This document shows positions 44,034-55,092 of a stretch of 64,000 nucleotides of DNA, in pieces. Where the stretch lies: the NCBI RefSeq assembly GCF_040183065.1, contig NC_091117.1, positions 98,172,001 to 98,236,000 on the forward strand, in the 5' to 3' direction. A program made the translations under genes and the position numbers. Source of the stretch: Periplaneta americana (lineage: Eukaryota; Arthropoda; Insecta; Blattodea; Blattidae). The notes under the pieces were generated by a model that had not been told where the DNA came from, did no database searches, and saw only the letters and a program-made list of their open reading frames with translations. The stretch's first letter is position 1. The number at the start of each line of letters is the position of its first letter.

Positions 44034-45860
44034 TATGGCAGACATAACATAAGGATCCAGAAGTGCAGGCTGCATGTGACCAGTCCTTACATTCAATACA
44101 CTGCACCTACTTCTCTCTGAGGATACTGTTCGAGTAGGGTTCCAAGCAGACAAAACAAAAGCATTCATTGTCATCATTGTGCTCCTTTTCACGTTCTGCT
44201 TTATTTTTCATTCTTTTCGGTGCGTCTGACGTGGTTTTCTTATTGTTAGTGATATTAGAAGTCTCTTCATCGCCACTATCCCTAAACAACTTCTTTTTAC
44301 AAGTTTTCATTGCTGGTTTCTTCTTTTTTCCTTCTTTTCTTGTCTTCTCTAATTCCAGTTTCCTTTTCACTGGTGTGTCTGTAAGAATGGCTGTTTCACG
44401 TTTTCGGATGATTTTTCGAACAGATTTTCGAGGTCCTGCTTTTGGAAAAGGACGGATATTTTCTGGGCTGACAACTTGGAAAGCATGTGATGGACCAGCA
44501 GCATGCACTTGAGAACTTTCAGGGTTTTGATGACGCTTATTTTCTGACACTGATGGTTCTTTATCAGTGCTCCTATCCTCTTCAGGGAAAGATCCTTAAA
44601 TTAATTCATTTTTCGGACCTGTTGGTTCATCAATTAATCCCTCTTCAGGTGGTGGCCTATCCGTGATGAAGCATGGAACAAAATCTAATTCAGTGAATAT
44701 ATCTCCATTGTAAAGAAATATACTGTCCCGAATATTCTGTGGCATCATTGTTTGTGGGAAAGCAAGGGGCCACAACCTCCAGAACATTATAAATGGTCAT
44801 GATGTCATTAGGATGGTTTAATAGTCATGCATCACAAGCAGAATTGCATATTTTTTGAAGGGACCATACATTGTTCTGTCGAAAGGTTGAACTTTGTGTG
44901 AACAGTTGTGTGGAAAAGACAGCATTATTATGCCATTCTTTTTGCAGAAATCCAGTCCAACAACAGATAGATGAGACCCATGATTATCTAGCAATAATAA
45001 AATAGGGCTATCAATTGTGCTTTTTACATGGCTATGAAAATGTTTCAGAAACAGCAAGAAATCTTCTGCCTACATCCACCCTGACCTATTAGCAGTCTCA
45101 GCTGAACCCGCAGGGGCTGATGTGATGAAATAGCTCTTGTAGTGAACACGGGGAAACACAAAAAATGGTGGCACATGATTTCCTATGGCAGAAACTGCGC
45201 ATGCAATTGTCACCAGATTTCCACATTCCGCTGAAACAATGCTTCCCACTCGTTTGTAGCCCTTTCTAGCAATGACTCGATCAGGGACTTGAACAGTTGT
45301 AACTCCTGTTTTGTCTATCTCCCAAATTTCATGGGGCATGAAGTTGTGACGAGATGTGACTGTTTCTAAATTATCAAAGAAAGAGTCAACGTTTGTTTTA
45401 TTAAAACTTGTTGCCAGGTTTCCTTATTGAGAATTGATTATGGTGTTTAATGAATGCAGTGAACCAATACTCCCTTGCTATTTTATTTGTGTCTCTGACT
45501 CGAGCATTTCAATTCCATTGCTACAAGCTAAATTGTAAGCTAATTTTATAATTCCTTTGGGACAGAGACCAAAGTAAATGTCTGAAGCTCGCAGAATATA
45601 TTCCACCAACTCCTCCTGAGCGTCATTCAAAACCTGCCTGTTTCTATTATAACCTACAGGAATTGAAGGTTAAATTTTTCGTACATTCAAGTAATCTCCT
45701 TCTGAAATTTTCTGGCACTACCGAGTTAATGTGCGGTAATTTACGTCAAAATCTATAGCAGCTTGTCGAATAGAACAGTTTTCTATTTTTATAGCTCTAA
45801 CTGCTTTGAGCATCACATCCGGTGGACTTTTGTCCCCTATCAGTCTTTCATGTCTGAACT
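44034..45860 (-). pseudogene. Tigger-type transposase, multiply broken
   Basis: The minus-strand order is a helix-turn-helix region with many frame changes (45860-45500) and then the DDE catalytic part. That part has EIWEIDKTGVTTVQVPDRVI, GNLVTIACAVSAIGNHVPPF, LLLLDNHGSH and FPHNCSHKVQPFDRTMYGPF. The C-terminal tail is basic (SVRKIIRKRE, KRKLELEKTRKEGKKKKP) and ends in a PHD-like cysteine cluster, CFCFVCLEPYSNS, a stop replacing Trp, then VQCIECKDWSHAACTSG and CYVCHN. The first catalytic block reads DKTG instead of DETG. Stops and frame changes throughout make it non-functional. Confidence 0.82.
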
Positions 45861-46320
45861 TGTACAATTATCTAAGGAAAAGAAGGAAACAAAATAAAAT
45901 CATCATTGGGGTAGGTTGTGTGACAACCAATCCCGCTCCTCTGTGACTACCAACCCCGGTCGACCATTGACATAAGAAAGCAGTCATGGCTGTAACTTGT
46001 AACAAAAGAGTCTTCGCAAATATAGTGAAAAATACCCAAGGGCTTGCCATTTACCTTGGACAGAACGAAATAATAAGTAGCAATAACTAACCATCAGAAA
46101 AAAACATATGGCGGTATACAAATTTACTCACCACAGCAAGTTTTGGATGATATAACACAGAAGACAGATCCGAACATTCACAACGCTGCAACTCTAGGGA
46201 AACAGCTAACACAATGACTGCAACCAATCGTTCACTGTAAAGAACATCTCCTGCCATCTGTTGACACGAAAACTAACATTGTGACAACCTACTCCTGTGA
46301 CAACCAAGGCGAGTCTCCCC
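44034..46320 (-). mobile_element. Tigger (pogo-family) transposon, decayed
   Basis: The minus-strand start at 46320 reads ggggagactcgccttggttg, preceded by a TA (46321-46322), with tgacaacc repeats behind it. The same end occurs at 14135. The transposase occupies most of the element. The opposite end near 43.8-44.0 kb was not identified, so the 3' limit is the transposase stop. Confidence 0.7.
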
Positions 46321-46385
46321 TACCCAGTGGAAGTAATGATGGTTGTCTAAACGTTTTGCCAACAAGGTAAGACCTTGTGGCTTTC

Positions 46386-47640
46386 ATCATCATCATCATC
46401 AGCCTTCAAGTGTTAGACCCCAGTGGATCTGTTACGGTCTCTTGCCAGCATTTTCTAGGTCTTCCAAAATTTCTTCGACCTCTTGGGCCATACGATAAAT
46501 CTGCCTGGGCCATCTAGAGGGATCCATCCTCTTGACAAGTGTCTGCCACTGAAGCCTGTATTGCTGCAGATAATGGACAATAGAGTAAATTTTTAATTCC
46601 TTCAGAATATCTATGTTCCGATAATGGTTGAGAAGGGAGTATCCAGCAGTTTTTCGCATGAATCTCATTTTGACAGTTGTTAGCCGTCTTTCTTCGCATT
46701 TTCTTAGTGACCATGCTTCACTGCCATAAACCAAAACTGGTCGTGCGAGAGTTTTGTAGATTTTCAGCCTTCTGTGTCTTTGTACTTGGGAAGGTTTGAG
46801 TACACTGTTGATGGTTCCAGCAATTTTTAAAAATTTTGAGATTTTGTTGTCTATATCATCATCAGTGATGTATGATAGATTATAAGATAAATAGTTGAAT
46901 GAATTCACATGTTCTATTAATGTGCCATTTATAATGATTTTGGATGGAAATGGATCTTTTCCTATAAAGGCCATGTTTTTGGTTTTTTCCGTTGATATTT
47001 CCATATTAAATTTTGAAGCATTTATTTGTAAGTTGTGGATGGCTCGCTCGTTGCAGTTCATCTTCTGATGTTACAATGATAACCTGATTGTCAGCAAACA
47101 GCAGAGTGTCGAGACAAGTGTTTCGGTTGATTTGTATTCTGGCATGATGGCCTTGCCTCCAAATTTTGAGGATGTGGTTCATATATATGAGAAACAAAAG
47201 TGGTGAGAGTCCACATCCTTGTCTAACACCTTGATTTATTGGAACCCAGTTAGATGTTTCATGTTCAGTTTGTATGGTAATTTCATTCTGGTTATATAAG
47301 TTGTAGATACTGGAGATAATTTGATTTGGTATATTATTGTAACATAGAATTTCGATAAGAATGTTTCTGTTTACTTTGTCAAATGCTTTAATGAAATCAA
47401 TGAATGCTAAGTGTGTTTCAATATTGAATTCTCTGTTCTTTTTCTATTAAAATTTTCATAGTGAAGTAACAATCGCAACAAGAGCGACCTCATCGAAAGC
47501 CATTTTGTTCTTCTGTAATTTTATGTTCATAGAATTGAGCCAATTTATTTTTTATTATGGCTGTAGGCCTATATAAAAAGCTATATGTAAATGTTTCTCC
47601 AGCATTCATCTTCTTTATTAGGTCAAATAATTGAATTAGG
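46386..47640 (-). mobile_element. LINE 3' half, second family
   Basis: The minus-strand 3' end is a (TGA)n tail (46387-46401), typical of some LINE clades. Upstream lies reverse transcriptase coding with many frame changes. The 5' part is missing. It is distinct from the RTE-like LINE at 4-7 kb: no shared C-terminal motif, different tail. Confidence 0.75.
46432..47640 (-). pseudogene. LINE reverse transcriptase, 3' portion, broken
   Basis: Upstream fragments read NGFRRGRSCCDCYFTMKILI (motif near the finger region). A frame at 47197-47006 then gives QGCGLSPLLFLIYMN (motif 4), followed by TLLFADNQVIIVTSEDELQR (motif 5). The usual FADD is FADN, so a catalytic aspartate is lost. The next frame (47061-46432) has FNMEISTEKTKNMAF, LVYGSEAWSLRKCEERRLTT and MRFMRKTAGYSLLNHYRN, the thumb and C-terminal part. 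Stops and shifts are frequent. Confidence 0.8.
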
Positions 47641-47886
47641 ATGAACTTTTACTCCAGCAATATTACTGGTCCGCAATGCAGGAGCAAGAAACTGAGGGTT
47701 TAATACTATTTACCTCTAGAAATATAAGGCTTTTGCTTTGAGAAATATTCATGTTAAATTAATACATTTTCATAATGTCTTGAACAAGTAATTCTCCTTA
47801 ATTATTGAAATTAGTTTGTACAGATTTTTTGATAGTAGCTTGCATGCTCGAATGTGTGGAAATATGTAGATTTTAACGACGAATGA
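47641..47886. other. AT-rich stretch between LINE and TFIIE-like copy
   Basis: I see no exon of TFIIE beta here in any frame. The homology of the next feature begins abruptly near 47887. Confidence 0.5.
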
Positions 47887-48259
47887 ATTCTGTTGGAAGA
47901 CGTTCAGGAATCTTTGCCACATTGTAATAAAACCCTCAAGCCTCTGTAGAATGAGATCATTATACATCTCGCGACAGATTGACAAGAAGAAGATTGTGTT
48001 CTTCACAAACAAGACAGCAGCTCTGCCTGTGGACGATGAGTTCCAGAAACTCTGGCGTTCTGTGGTAGTTGAGAGCACGGATAACCTGAAGATAGAGGAA
48101 TATCTGGAGAAACAGGGAATCCGCTCCATGGAAGATCATGGACCCAAGAAGGCAACACTCCACAAGCATAAGAAACCGAACCAGAGCAAGAAGCAGCTCA
48201 AGAAGCCGCGAGACAACGAGCACTTGGCTAACACTCTGGAAACGTACGATGACAAGTGA
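47887..48259 (+). pseudogene. GTF2E2-like: TFIIE beta subunit C-terminal part, disrupted copy
   Basis: Translation gives ILLEDVQESLPHCNKTLKPL, a TAG stop at 47947, NEII, a one-base frame change near 47960, then YISRQIDKKKIVFFTNKTAA and LPVDDEFQKLWRSVVVESTD. It continues LKIEEYLEKQGIRSMEDHGP and ends KKPRDNEHLANTLETYDDK with a stop at 48257-48259. This is the C-terminal half of TFIIE beta, which with TFIIE alpha recruits TFIIH to RNA polymerase II. It lacks the earlier winged-helix part, which would be expected upstream in a real gene. No acceptor is evident at its start. A 5'-truncated retroposed pseudogene is likely. A last exon with assembly errors is the alternative. Confidence 0.75.
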
Positions 48260-49292
48260 AGATCGGAGAAGTGAGAGTGGGATTGATTATTTCTTGTGAC
48301 GTTGGTAGAGGAGACTCATGCTGTTGACTGAACACGAAGATCGGTAGACAATGCGTGTGCATTGTGTGCAACTGAAATGATGACGAAAAAAAAGTGTATC
48401 ATGTAATCCCTACTAAAAGAGAAGTTCACTATTACACTGCAAAAACTATTATAAAAAGAAAATGTTTTTGAAAGTCACTGGAAAAATAAAAAAAATATTT
48501 GTTAAGTTATATGGGTTAAAAATGAAAATATGTATTTATATAAAGCAAATGGTGCATTGCTTGTTGTGTAAGAAATTTCCCTTCGAATTATTAAGAGTGA
48601 ATTTGTGTAAAGTCAATTTGTACAATAAAATTAATTAGTTATTTTTAATGATGATAAAACAGTATGTTCTTCCATATAGGGTTTTGTGTCTTTTGGGGTT
48701 TGGGCAACACCAGTTGTTAAAAGCCGCATACAAAAATATCAACCACAGATCTATGAGTATGTACAGATACGGAAAAAACATTTGGAGCTCTCTTATTGTG
48801 TAAGTTCCGCTTACAACACACTGTGCATGTGCAGTAACAAGAGCTCCTGTATATATGCTACTTGTGGACAGTCATACGAAATTGTTGTCTACATACAGGT
48901 GGACTCCAACCAAGACTTGCTCCATGAAAGAATTTCGAGAAGAATAAGTACATATGAGAATGCGTAGTGTTTCTTTTTTATTACAATTTTGTTGAGACGG
49001 GCTCTTCACTCTTGTAGCACCTGTTCAGTTTGCTTAGCATTTTCATGTAACTTTAATGGATCAGTCCTGTAATTTTAACTGCTTTTTCTGGTGTGCACAA
49101 CACATACAGAAAGGCGAGAGTAAGATTATTCCAGTATTCATGTTAAATAGTGTAACATACACAAATTTACAATATGATTAATTAATACTAATACTGGGCA
49201 ATTCTGCAAACCATAGCCTATGGAAAGTGTTGTCTGAGCAGTTGTTGTGTGTTGTGCTGACCATCATGGAGACTTACAATGTGTAGGCCTAC

Positions 49293-49297
<5 letters not shown>

Positions 49298-49330
<33 letters not shown>

Positions 49331-49385
49331 TTATTTATTTATTTATTCTGGCGAAGTTAAGGCCATATCAGGCCTTTAAAATATT
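49298..49385 (-). repeat. Retroposon tail with AAT/TTTA repeats
   Basis: Reads, on the minus strand, ggcctgatatggccttaact, then tcgccagaataaataaata and (ATT)n. This matches the unit at 1040-1131. Confidence 0.5.
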
Positions 49386-50321
49386 TAAAGAACACTAATA
49401 AAAAATTTATACAGTCACAAGTATCTGTAACATTCATTTTGTTACTTATACTTTCTTGTAACTCCTCCATCATACTGTTAGTAGCAAGAGGGCACAAAGA
49501 ATGAGTGACAACATAATAGCCTAGCGTTACCATATGGTAACGTAAGAAACAAAGTATTATATCCACAACAATGTTATGGGTTGTAAATGTGTGCTTGATG
49601 TACACGAATACTCAATGAACAATAAGTCAAATACCAGAACAAACATTACAATCAAGTTAATCAAAGTAACAAATAAATTATCTTACTTGTTGCTCTTCAA
49701 AATTGCTGCTGAGAAAGCAACATCTAAATCGCACAGCTACGCTTGCCCAACTGGTATAATAAAGTTGTGATTTCATAATGTAATAAGAAAGAACAAATCA
49801 CGTAGCTTGGATTCACAAAAAAAAAAAATCCAGTTTTATAATTTAAGGACACGTGTGAAGCAAGTTATATTGCTTCCTGCACTGCATTATCATATGGCAA
49901 CAGTAGGTTAAAATGGGTTAATCCTATAATTGAGGAGCTTTCTGGAAGATGGGCCTATACGTCTATGGGCCCTTTTTCAGGAAATCGTTTTAAAGTAACC
50001 ACCATATAATATAAAATATTCCCTCCAATTTTTGTTTCAGACTAAAACCATTTGAGTGACTGGCAGCATTTATTGTTGACTGATGTGTAGCTATCTTTAT
50101 TAAATAACTTAAATAGTGATGCAGCAAATAATAAAATCTCTTATATGTAATTATAATTTCTTTCTTTCGAAAATTTAAGAATTCACAGTCTCCTATGTAC
50201 TGCTGCCAAAGAATGAATAAAATGTGTTTTTCTTCCTACTGAACAATTTTATATTTTGCACATAGGAGTTATTGCAGGAACAACGACGATATAACCTACA
50301 GCACATCTGGTCAATCCGATT

Positions 50322-50322
<1 letters not shown>

Positions 50323-50354
<32 letters not shown>
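50323..50354 (+). repeat. AAT microsatellite
   Basis: About ten AAT units (gttaataat, then aataataataataataataa). Confidence 0.95.
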
Positions 50355-50355
<1 letters not shown>

Positions 50356-50817
50356 TTGAAATAATCAGTGAGTACACTCCTGAAATATTAAACTAGAAAC
50401 ATTCTGTATATACGCTGTGTAGTTTCTTGCATTTTAATAGATAGTTTAGTTAGTGTAAGCATAAATCCAAACATGTCTGTAGTCATCTGCTACCATTGGT
50501 TTCCATCCATCTTGGGTATGTGCTATTTAAGGATGCTTTTTAATGCCAATATGGGTCAGCTTATTTACAGTTACAACATAAAAATATGAAATAACGGCAA
50601 CTGTAAACATTTTGTCAACATGAAAATTGGTTGCCAAGTGATATGTGATTAAAAAAGTTTAGGAACTACTGTTCTATACTGATTAGTCTTGTCCTACAGT
50701 GACATTTCACAGTAACTGCCATTATACACTAATCTCAACTTATTAGGTTATGCCATAGTTTGTTGCTATCGATTATTACAGACACAGAAATGAACAATCA
50801 ATACCTGCTATTGGGAT

Positions 50818-51081
50818 CTTCTTACTTCGTTATTTAACGATGATGTATAAACTACTGGGTCATTTATTATTGTTGGAATTTGTGATAACGAGATGGTATT
50901 TGGAGAGATGAGACTCAGGATTCGCCATAGATTTCCTGAAATTTGGCTTATGATTGGGGAAAACCTCGGAAAAAACCCAAGGAAGTAATCAGCCCAAGCA
51001 GGAATTGAACCCATGCCCGAGTGGAACTCTGGATCAGCAGGCAAATGCACTACTGCTTAAGCTACATACACCAGTGTGGTT
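50818..51081 (-). mobile_element. tRNA-derived SINE, minus strand
   Basis: The head near 51010-51070 is tRNA-like. The body carries ggcgaatcctgagtctcatc and the shared 3' end (tttatacatcatcgttaaat). Target duplications cctgctattgggat (50804-50817) and cctgctattaggat (51082-51095) differ by one base. Same family as 15150-15407. Confidence 0.85.
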
Positions 51082-51095
51082 CCTGCTATTAGGAT

Positions 51096-51654
51096 GGTGT
51101 TGAGGAACTTACTGTGTGATGAAGGACAGTGTCAATGCCGATGTGTGATGCACCTTGAGTCATCTAGTTGTTCTTAAAAGTGGAATTAATTTTGACAGAA
51201 CTGAGAAATTTCTGTGTCCTATATGATGTAATGATTAAGAACTTTATCACAGTTTACGAAGGCTTCATTCAGATTTCGAATGATTTCTTTTTTCAATAAC
51301 TCAGCAGTAGACACACAATTAGACCAACAGCAATTGCATTGGCTTTCTACTCTGCAAACTTGAGTTAAGATTCTGGCAGGTGGCATAATTGAAATTTGTG
51401 ATAAATAAAAAATTTTCTCAGAGCACTTTTACTTCCCATGCCACAATTCCGTCTTTTCTCTATAATTCACATTTATACTTGTCACCAGTGCACTAGCAAT
51501 GGGGAACTACTGCATCTTACTCAGGAAACCAACTCCATTCCATGGAGCAAATAACTACGGAAATCTATAAATATAAGTAGGCCTATATCAGTACTTCAGT
51601 TTCTCTTTTATTTGGAATCACAAATTATAACAACACTTGTTTTGCTCTGAACAG
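51096..51654. other. Intergenic or intron sequence before the first TTC7-like exon
   Basis: No earlier TTC7 exon was recognised. The end is a normal acceptor (tttgctctgaacag). Confidence 0.4.
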
Positions 51655-51833
51655 GTTGCAGAGGGGCTTGAGTGGAGTAATAAGGCATCAAATCGAGAGA
51701 TATCAAGCCCTCAAAGCTTGTTATCAAGATGTCATCTGTATCTTGGGATTGGCTACAATTTGCAAGTAGCTGCAAACCACCTCAAACAGGAGAAACAGCA
51801 TTTAATGAATAGTGCGTTTGATGCGTTTCACAA
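51655..51833 (+). pseudogene. TTC7-like: TTC7-like exon A
   Basis: The exon lies between a ctgaacag acceptor and a gtaagt donor and encodes VAEGLEWSNKASNREISSPQ, SLLSRCHLYLGIGYNLQVAA and NHLKQEKQHLMNSAFDAFHK (the last codon is split). This is a helical tetratricopeptide segment of TTC7, which with FAM126 and EFR3 anchors PI4-kinase alpha at the plasma membrane. The exon itself is open. It joins in phase to exon B at 53104, where two stops occur, so the locus is classed as a pseudogene or a mis-assembled gene. Confidence 0.75.
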
Positions 51834-52299
51834 GTAAGTAAAGATGTGGAGTATTTATTATGTGAGGAATTAACAACTGTTCCCATTTGAGACATTTAAG
51901 GTGGTTTCTGGAAGAGAATGTTCTTTGTAATGTGTCCTCCTTGAAATACTGTAGTGTTGTTAGATTGTGTCCATTTCTCAGGAAGGTGAGTGTTATTACA
52001 ATTTTGGAATAAGTTTTCATTTTCTTACGTAGTTTATACTATTATCACTTCCCACTATCCTGGAGAAGAGAACTTTTTTTTAGTTTCGTATGTTGAATCC
52101 TATGCCTTCATTTATATACAGTAAAATCTCTTTTAACCAAAATAAATTGATGATGTGGTCAGTACGGAGTTCATAATACTAGGCAATACCCTCACTTTGT
52201 TCATGACTCTTGAAAGCACACTGCACTAATCAGTGACGGTCAGTTTTTTTGTGTTGTTTATTTTAGGATGATTTATCAGCATCTATGGTTATCTAATGT
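51834..52299. other. TTC7-like intron, AT-rich
   Basis: No exon or repeat end recognised before the SINE fragment at 52300. Confidence 0.4.
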
Positions 52300-52414
52300 C
52301 TGAATGATATGAAGGTGATAATGCCAGTGAAATGAATCTAGGGTCCAGCACCGAAAGTTACCCAGCATTTGCTCTTAATGGGTTGAGGGAAAACCCCGGA
52401 AAAAACCTCAACCA
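52300..52414 (-). mobile_element. SINE fragment, second body type
   Basis: On the minus strand it shares ggttgaggttttttccgggg, ttttccctcaaccc and cggtgctggaccctag with the SINE at 31477. Head and far 3' end are missing. It is abutted by the MITE at 52415. Confidence 0.7.
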
Positions 52415-52937
52415 GGGCCCTGTTGCATAATAATTTACGAATTAATAATATTAGCAAATTTACTTATGATTTGTAATTTGTAGAATATTTCTGTTGCATA
52501 ATACTAAGAAGAAAGCTACCGGCATAGCTCAGTCGGCTAAGGTGCTTGCCTGTTGATCTGGAGTTGTGCTCAGGTACGAGTTCGATCCCTGCTTGGGCTG
52601 ATTATCTGGTTTTGTGTTTTCCGAGGTTTCCCCCACCGTAAGGCGAATGTCAGGTAATCTATGGCAAATCCTTGGCCTCATCTTGCCAAATACCTTCTTG
52701 CTGTCACCAGTCCCATCTTATGCTAAATAACCTAGTAATTGATACAGTGTTGTTAAATAACCAAGTTAAAAATACTAAGAAGAAAACTTATAAATTATTA
52801 GTAAAGATACTAATATTATTAGTGAATTTTACAAGCTCTTATTACATAATTGAAACTAATATTATTAGTTATTAGTGTTTACTAATATATTTTCTACAAG
52901 TTTGCAAGTTTTTGATAATATAAATGACAATGGGCCC
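52415..52937. mobile_element. GGGCCC-ended MITE split by a SINE
   Basis: The element starts gggccctgttgcataa (52415) and, reverse complemented from 52937, gggcccattgtcattt. The interior is rich in actaatattattag words on both sides. The SINE at 52518-52770 splits it. Harbinger-type MITEs often end in GGGCC. No clear TAA duplication is visible, so the family is uncertain. Confidence 0.5.
52518..52770 (+). mobile_element. tRNA-derived SINE in a TTC7 intron
   Basis: A box (tagctcagtcggctaaggt) and B box (gttcgatccc), body and 3' end (ttgatacagtgttgttaaat) as in 15150-15407. Flanking duplications aatactaagaagaaagct (52500-52517) and aatactaagaagaaaact (52771-52788) differ by one base. It lies inside the GGGCCC-ended MITE. 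Confidence 0.9.
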
Positions 52938-53103
52938 TTGGGAACTAACATGCTCTAAAGGCTAAACACACCATCAGTTCCATTTTATTTCCCTGTTTGT
53001 TTTATAAGTACCGGTATTGAAAAATTCTGATATCCCATTTCTAGTAATTTGTACTTTTCTTCATGAGTAAAGCTTTGGATTTATACTAGCTTGTTGTTCA
53101 TAG

Positions 53104-53386
53104 GGCTCAATAGACCGATCCCAATGATCACCTAGCAGAATATTATCTAGCTCTGCAGTTTGAATATGGATGTCAAGTAGGAGAGGCTATGAGTCACGTG
53201 AAAATGGCGCTCAATCTGCAAGCAGAACACGTGCCATCTTTACACCTCTTGATTCTTCTCCTTTCGGCTCAGAAAAAACATGCTGAAGCTCTACAGTTGG
53301 TGGAAGCTGCACTAGAATAATACCCAGACAATCTTAATTTGCTGTATGTAAAGGCTCATCTTGAGTTGCACAGCATAGGTGGAGAG
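53104..53386 (+). pseudogene. TTC7-like: TTC7-like exon B with two in-frame stops
   Basis: The acceptor is ttcatag and the donor gttagt. It completes the split Lys of exon A and reads AQ, a stop (TAG at 53111-53113), TDPNDHLAEYYLALQFEYGC, QVGEAMSHVKMALNLQAEHV and PSLHLLILLLSAQKKHAEAL. Then come QLVEAALE, a stop (TAA at 53318-53320), and YPDNLNLLYVKAHLELHSIG. The tetratricopeptide helices A and B (YYLALQ; LLSAQK; A..L..ALEEYPDN) are all present. Both stops sit where the family has Ser and Glu. Everything else, including splice phases, is conserved. Confidence 0.82.
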
Positions 53387-54536
53387 GTTAGTGTTGTTAA
53401 AAATCTCTTACTTGCTCCGATGAGATTTCTGTAAACATAAAATAAGGAAGCATCGAATTAGGTACCTTAGATGTATCTCTCCCGTAGGCCAGTAACTGAT
53501 GGTAACATCACAGTATTAAGAAATATGTCCATGTGCCCTATGTATGCTGATTACGTCTGTTACGTAAGTGGGCTTATGAAAAAATATACCGTACTCACTA
53601 TGCATCATTTTAAATAATTTTATTGAAGAATTTTGAAGGTGACTGTACAACTTCATACAAAAAAGGGTTTGTATTTGATCATGATGTAGGAAAAACAATC
53701 AGTTCACAATGAGTAACAGAGAGGTTACTGTCATTTTTCACTCTCTTGTGATGAGCTGATGAGTATTAAGAGTATGTAGTTCAATATAGCCATTCATCCC
53801 ATAATTCGTTTGTTTGGTTCCGAGTGTTTTACCGTTGATATTTCCTCTGTATATATTTCTGAGGTAATTTACAACAGTTTGGTATGTTTGTGATAAGTGT
53901 GAACTATCATCATTTTTTCGTAAATTCAATAACTTAAGGACACTCGGTAGAGATTGCCATCGTTCAGTATACTTTACCTTACTACAAAAAAAAATTGAAT
54001 TTTCTCTAGAACTGTAACAGATGACCAACAACATTTTGACCAATCAGAAAAGAATCCCTTCTGAATTGATTGTTACCCACAATAAGTAACTAAGTAATTA
54101 TTATAATAATTAAACACTGGAATGAGTGAAAACTTTTTTTTTCGTCTGGTACTATTTTCTCAGAAACTATTTGCCAGAACTTAATGAAAATTCTACTACA
54201 CACATTGTTTACTAATAATTTGACATTGGAGGTGCAAGCTTTTTTGACATAAAGCCTTAATTATTGTTTTTAGTTAATAAATTATAACAGATAATTAAGA
54301 CTTTATATCAAAAAGCTTTCACCTCCATTGCTAAACTACAAACAAGCAATGTTAATAAAAATTTTCATTAAGTTCTAACAAATAGTTCCAGAAAATGATA
54401 TCAGAAAAAAAAACAAATTTTCACTCCAGTGTTTAATTATTGTCAACTGAAATAAAATAACTCTAGTTACTTATTGTGAATATCAATCAAGTCAGCAAGT
54501 TCTCTTTATGATTGGTGAGAATTTTGTTCTCTGTCT
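53387..54536. other. TTC7-like intron, AT-rich
   Basis: No exon recognised. A minus-strand frame at 53738-54043 (101 codons) has no motif and no splice context. Confidence 0.4.
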
Positions 54537-54620
54537 CTAGTTTAGTTGCCTCATGAGTGATGCCTTATTGTTGTCATTTATGAGGTTCCAACCTGTCTTC
54601 GAACAGTTGACTAAACAATA
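54537..54620 (-). repeat. Interspersed repeat, copy 3 of 3 (shortened)
   Basis: Contains gcctcatgagtgatgcctta and cagttgactaaacaa, the conserved part of the family at 13203-13375 and 26797-26967. Confidence 0.6.
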
Positions 54621-54912
54621 GAAGTCCCTTATAGTTCTGGAAAAAAATTCCATTTCTTTTGAGATAAGGTAAAGCATACAGAACAGCTGGCAAACTCTAC
54701 CAAGTGTCCTTAAAGGTGTTACCAGTGACGTAGGTTGTGATGAAGTTATTAAAAGGATCGTTTATTAAGCTGCAAGGCAGTGACTCTGATATGAAATTTT
54801 TTTTAACGGCGGGCACTTGACTTCCGTCATTCACCAAAGCATCCCCATCTACTGGGCGATGCACCGAAGCTTATAGTTCTTTCAGTTGCCACAAAGATGT
54901 TACCCTTGTTAT

Positions 54913-55092
54913 GATGATTATGATGATTAATAGAGCAATGGTGGAATGCTGATAGGGGTAAGGTGTACTCTGCGAAAACCTACCACCACACACTGTCTTT
55001 GTTCACCACAAATTCGAGTTGGACCCACCATGGTTTGAATGCAGGTTATCAGCATGGAAAGCCAATGCTCTAGCTATTCAGCTAATGGCACG
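54913..55092 (-). mobile_element. SINE-like retroposon
   Basis: The + strand ends with ggttatcagcatggaaagcc, aatgctctagctattcagct and aatggcacgccc, which reads on the minus strand as a tRNA-like head. The + strand starts with an ATGATG-rich tail. I saw no second copy in this window. Confidence 0.5.

Larger units (their letters stand above)
48260..50817. other. Non-coding stretch with microsatellites
   Basis: A frame of 93 codons at 48686-48967 has no recognisable motif or splice context. AAT microsatellites lie at 49298-49330 and 50323-50354. The first is the tail of a minus-strand retroposon related to 1040-1131 (ctggcgaagttaaggcc near 49350). Otherwise AT-rich with no gene seen. Confidence 0.45.

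Noticed and set aside
47887..48259. TFIIE beta as a functional last exon
   Set aside because: It has an in-frame stop and a frame change, no visible acceptor and no upstream exons.
48686..48967. 93-codon frame as a gene
   Set aside because: No motif, no splice support and no relation to the neighbouring TFIIE-like or TTC7-like sequences.
15150..52770. A and B boxes as functional tRNA genes
   Set aside because: Each is followed by a SINE body, with no complete cloverleaf or acceptor stem, and several have flanking target duplications.
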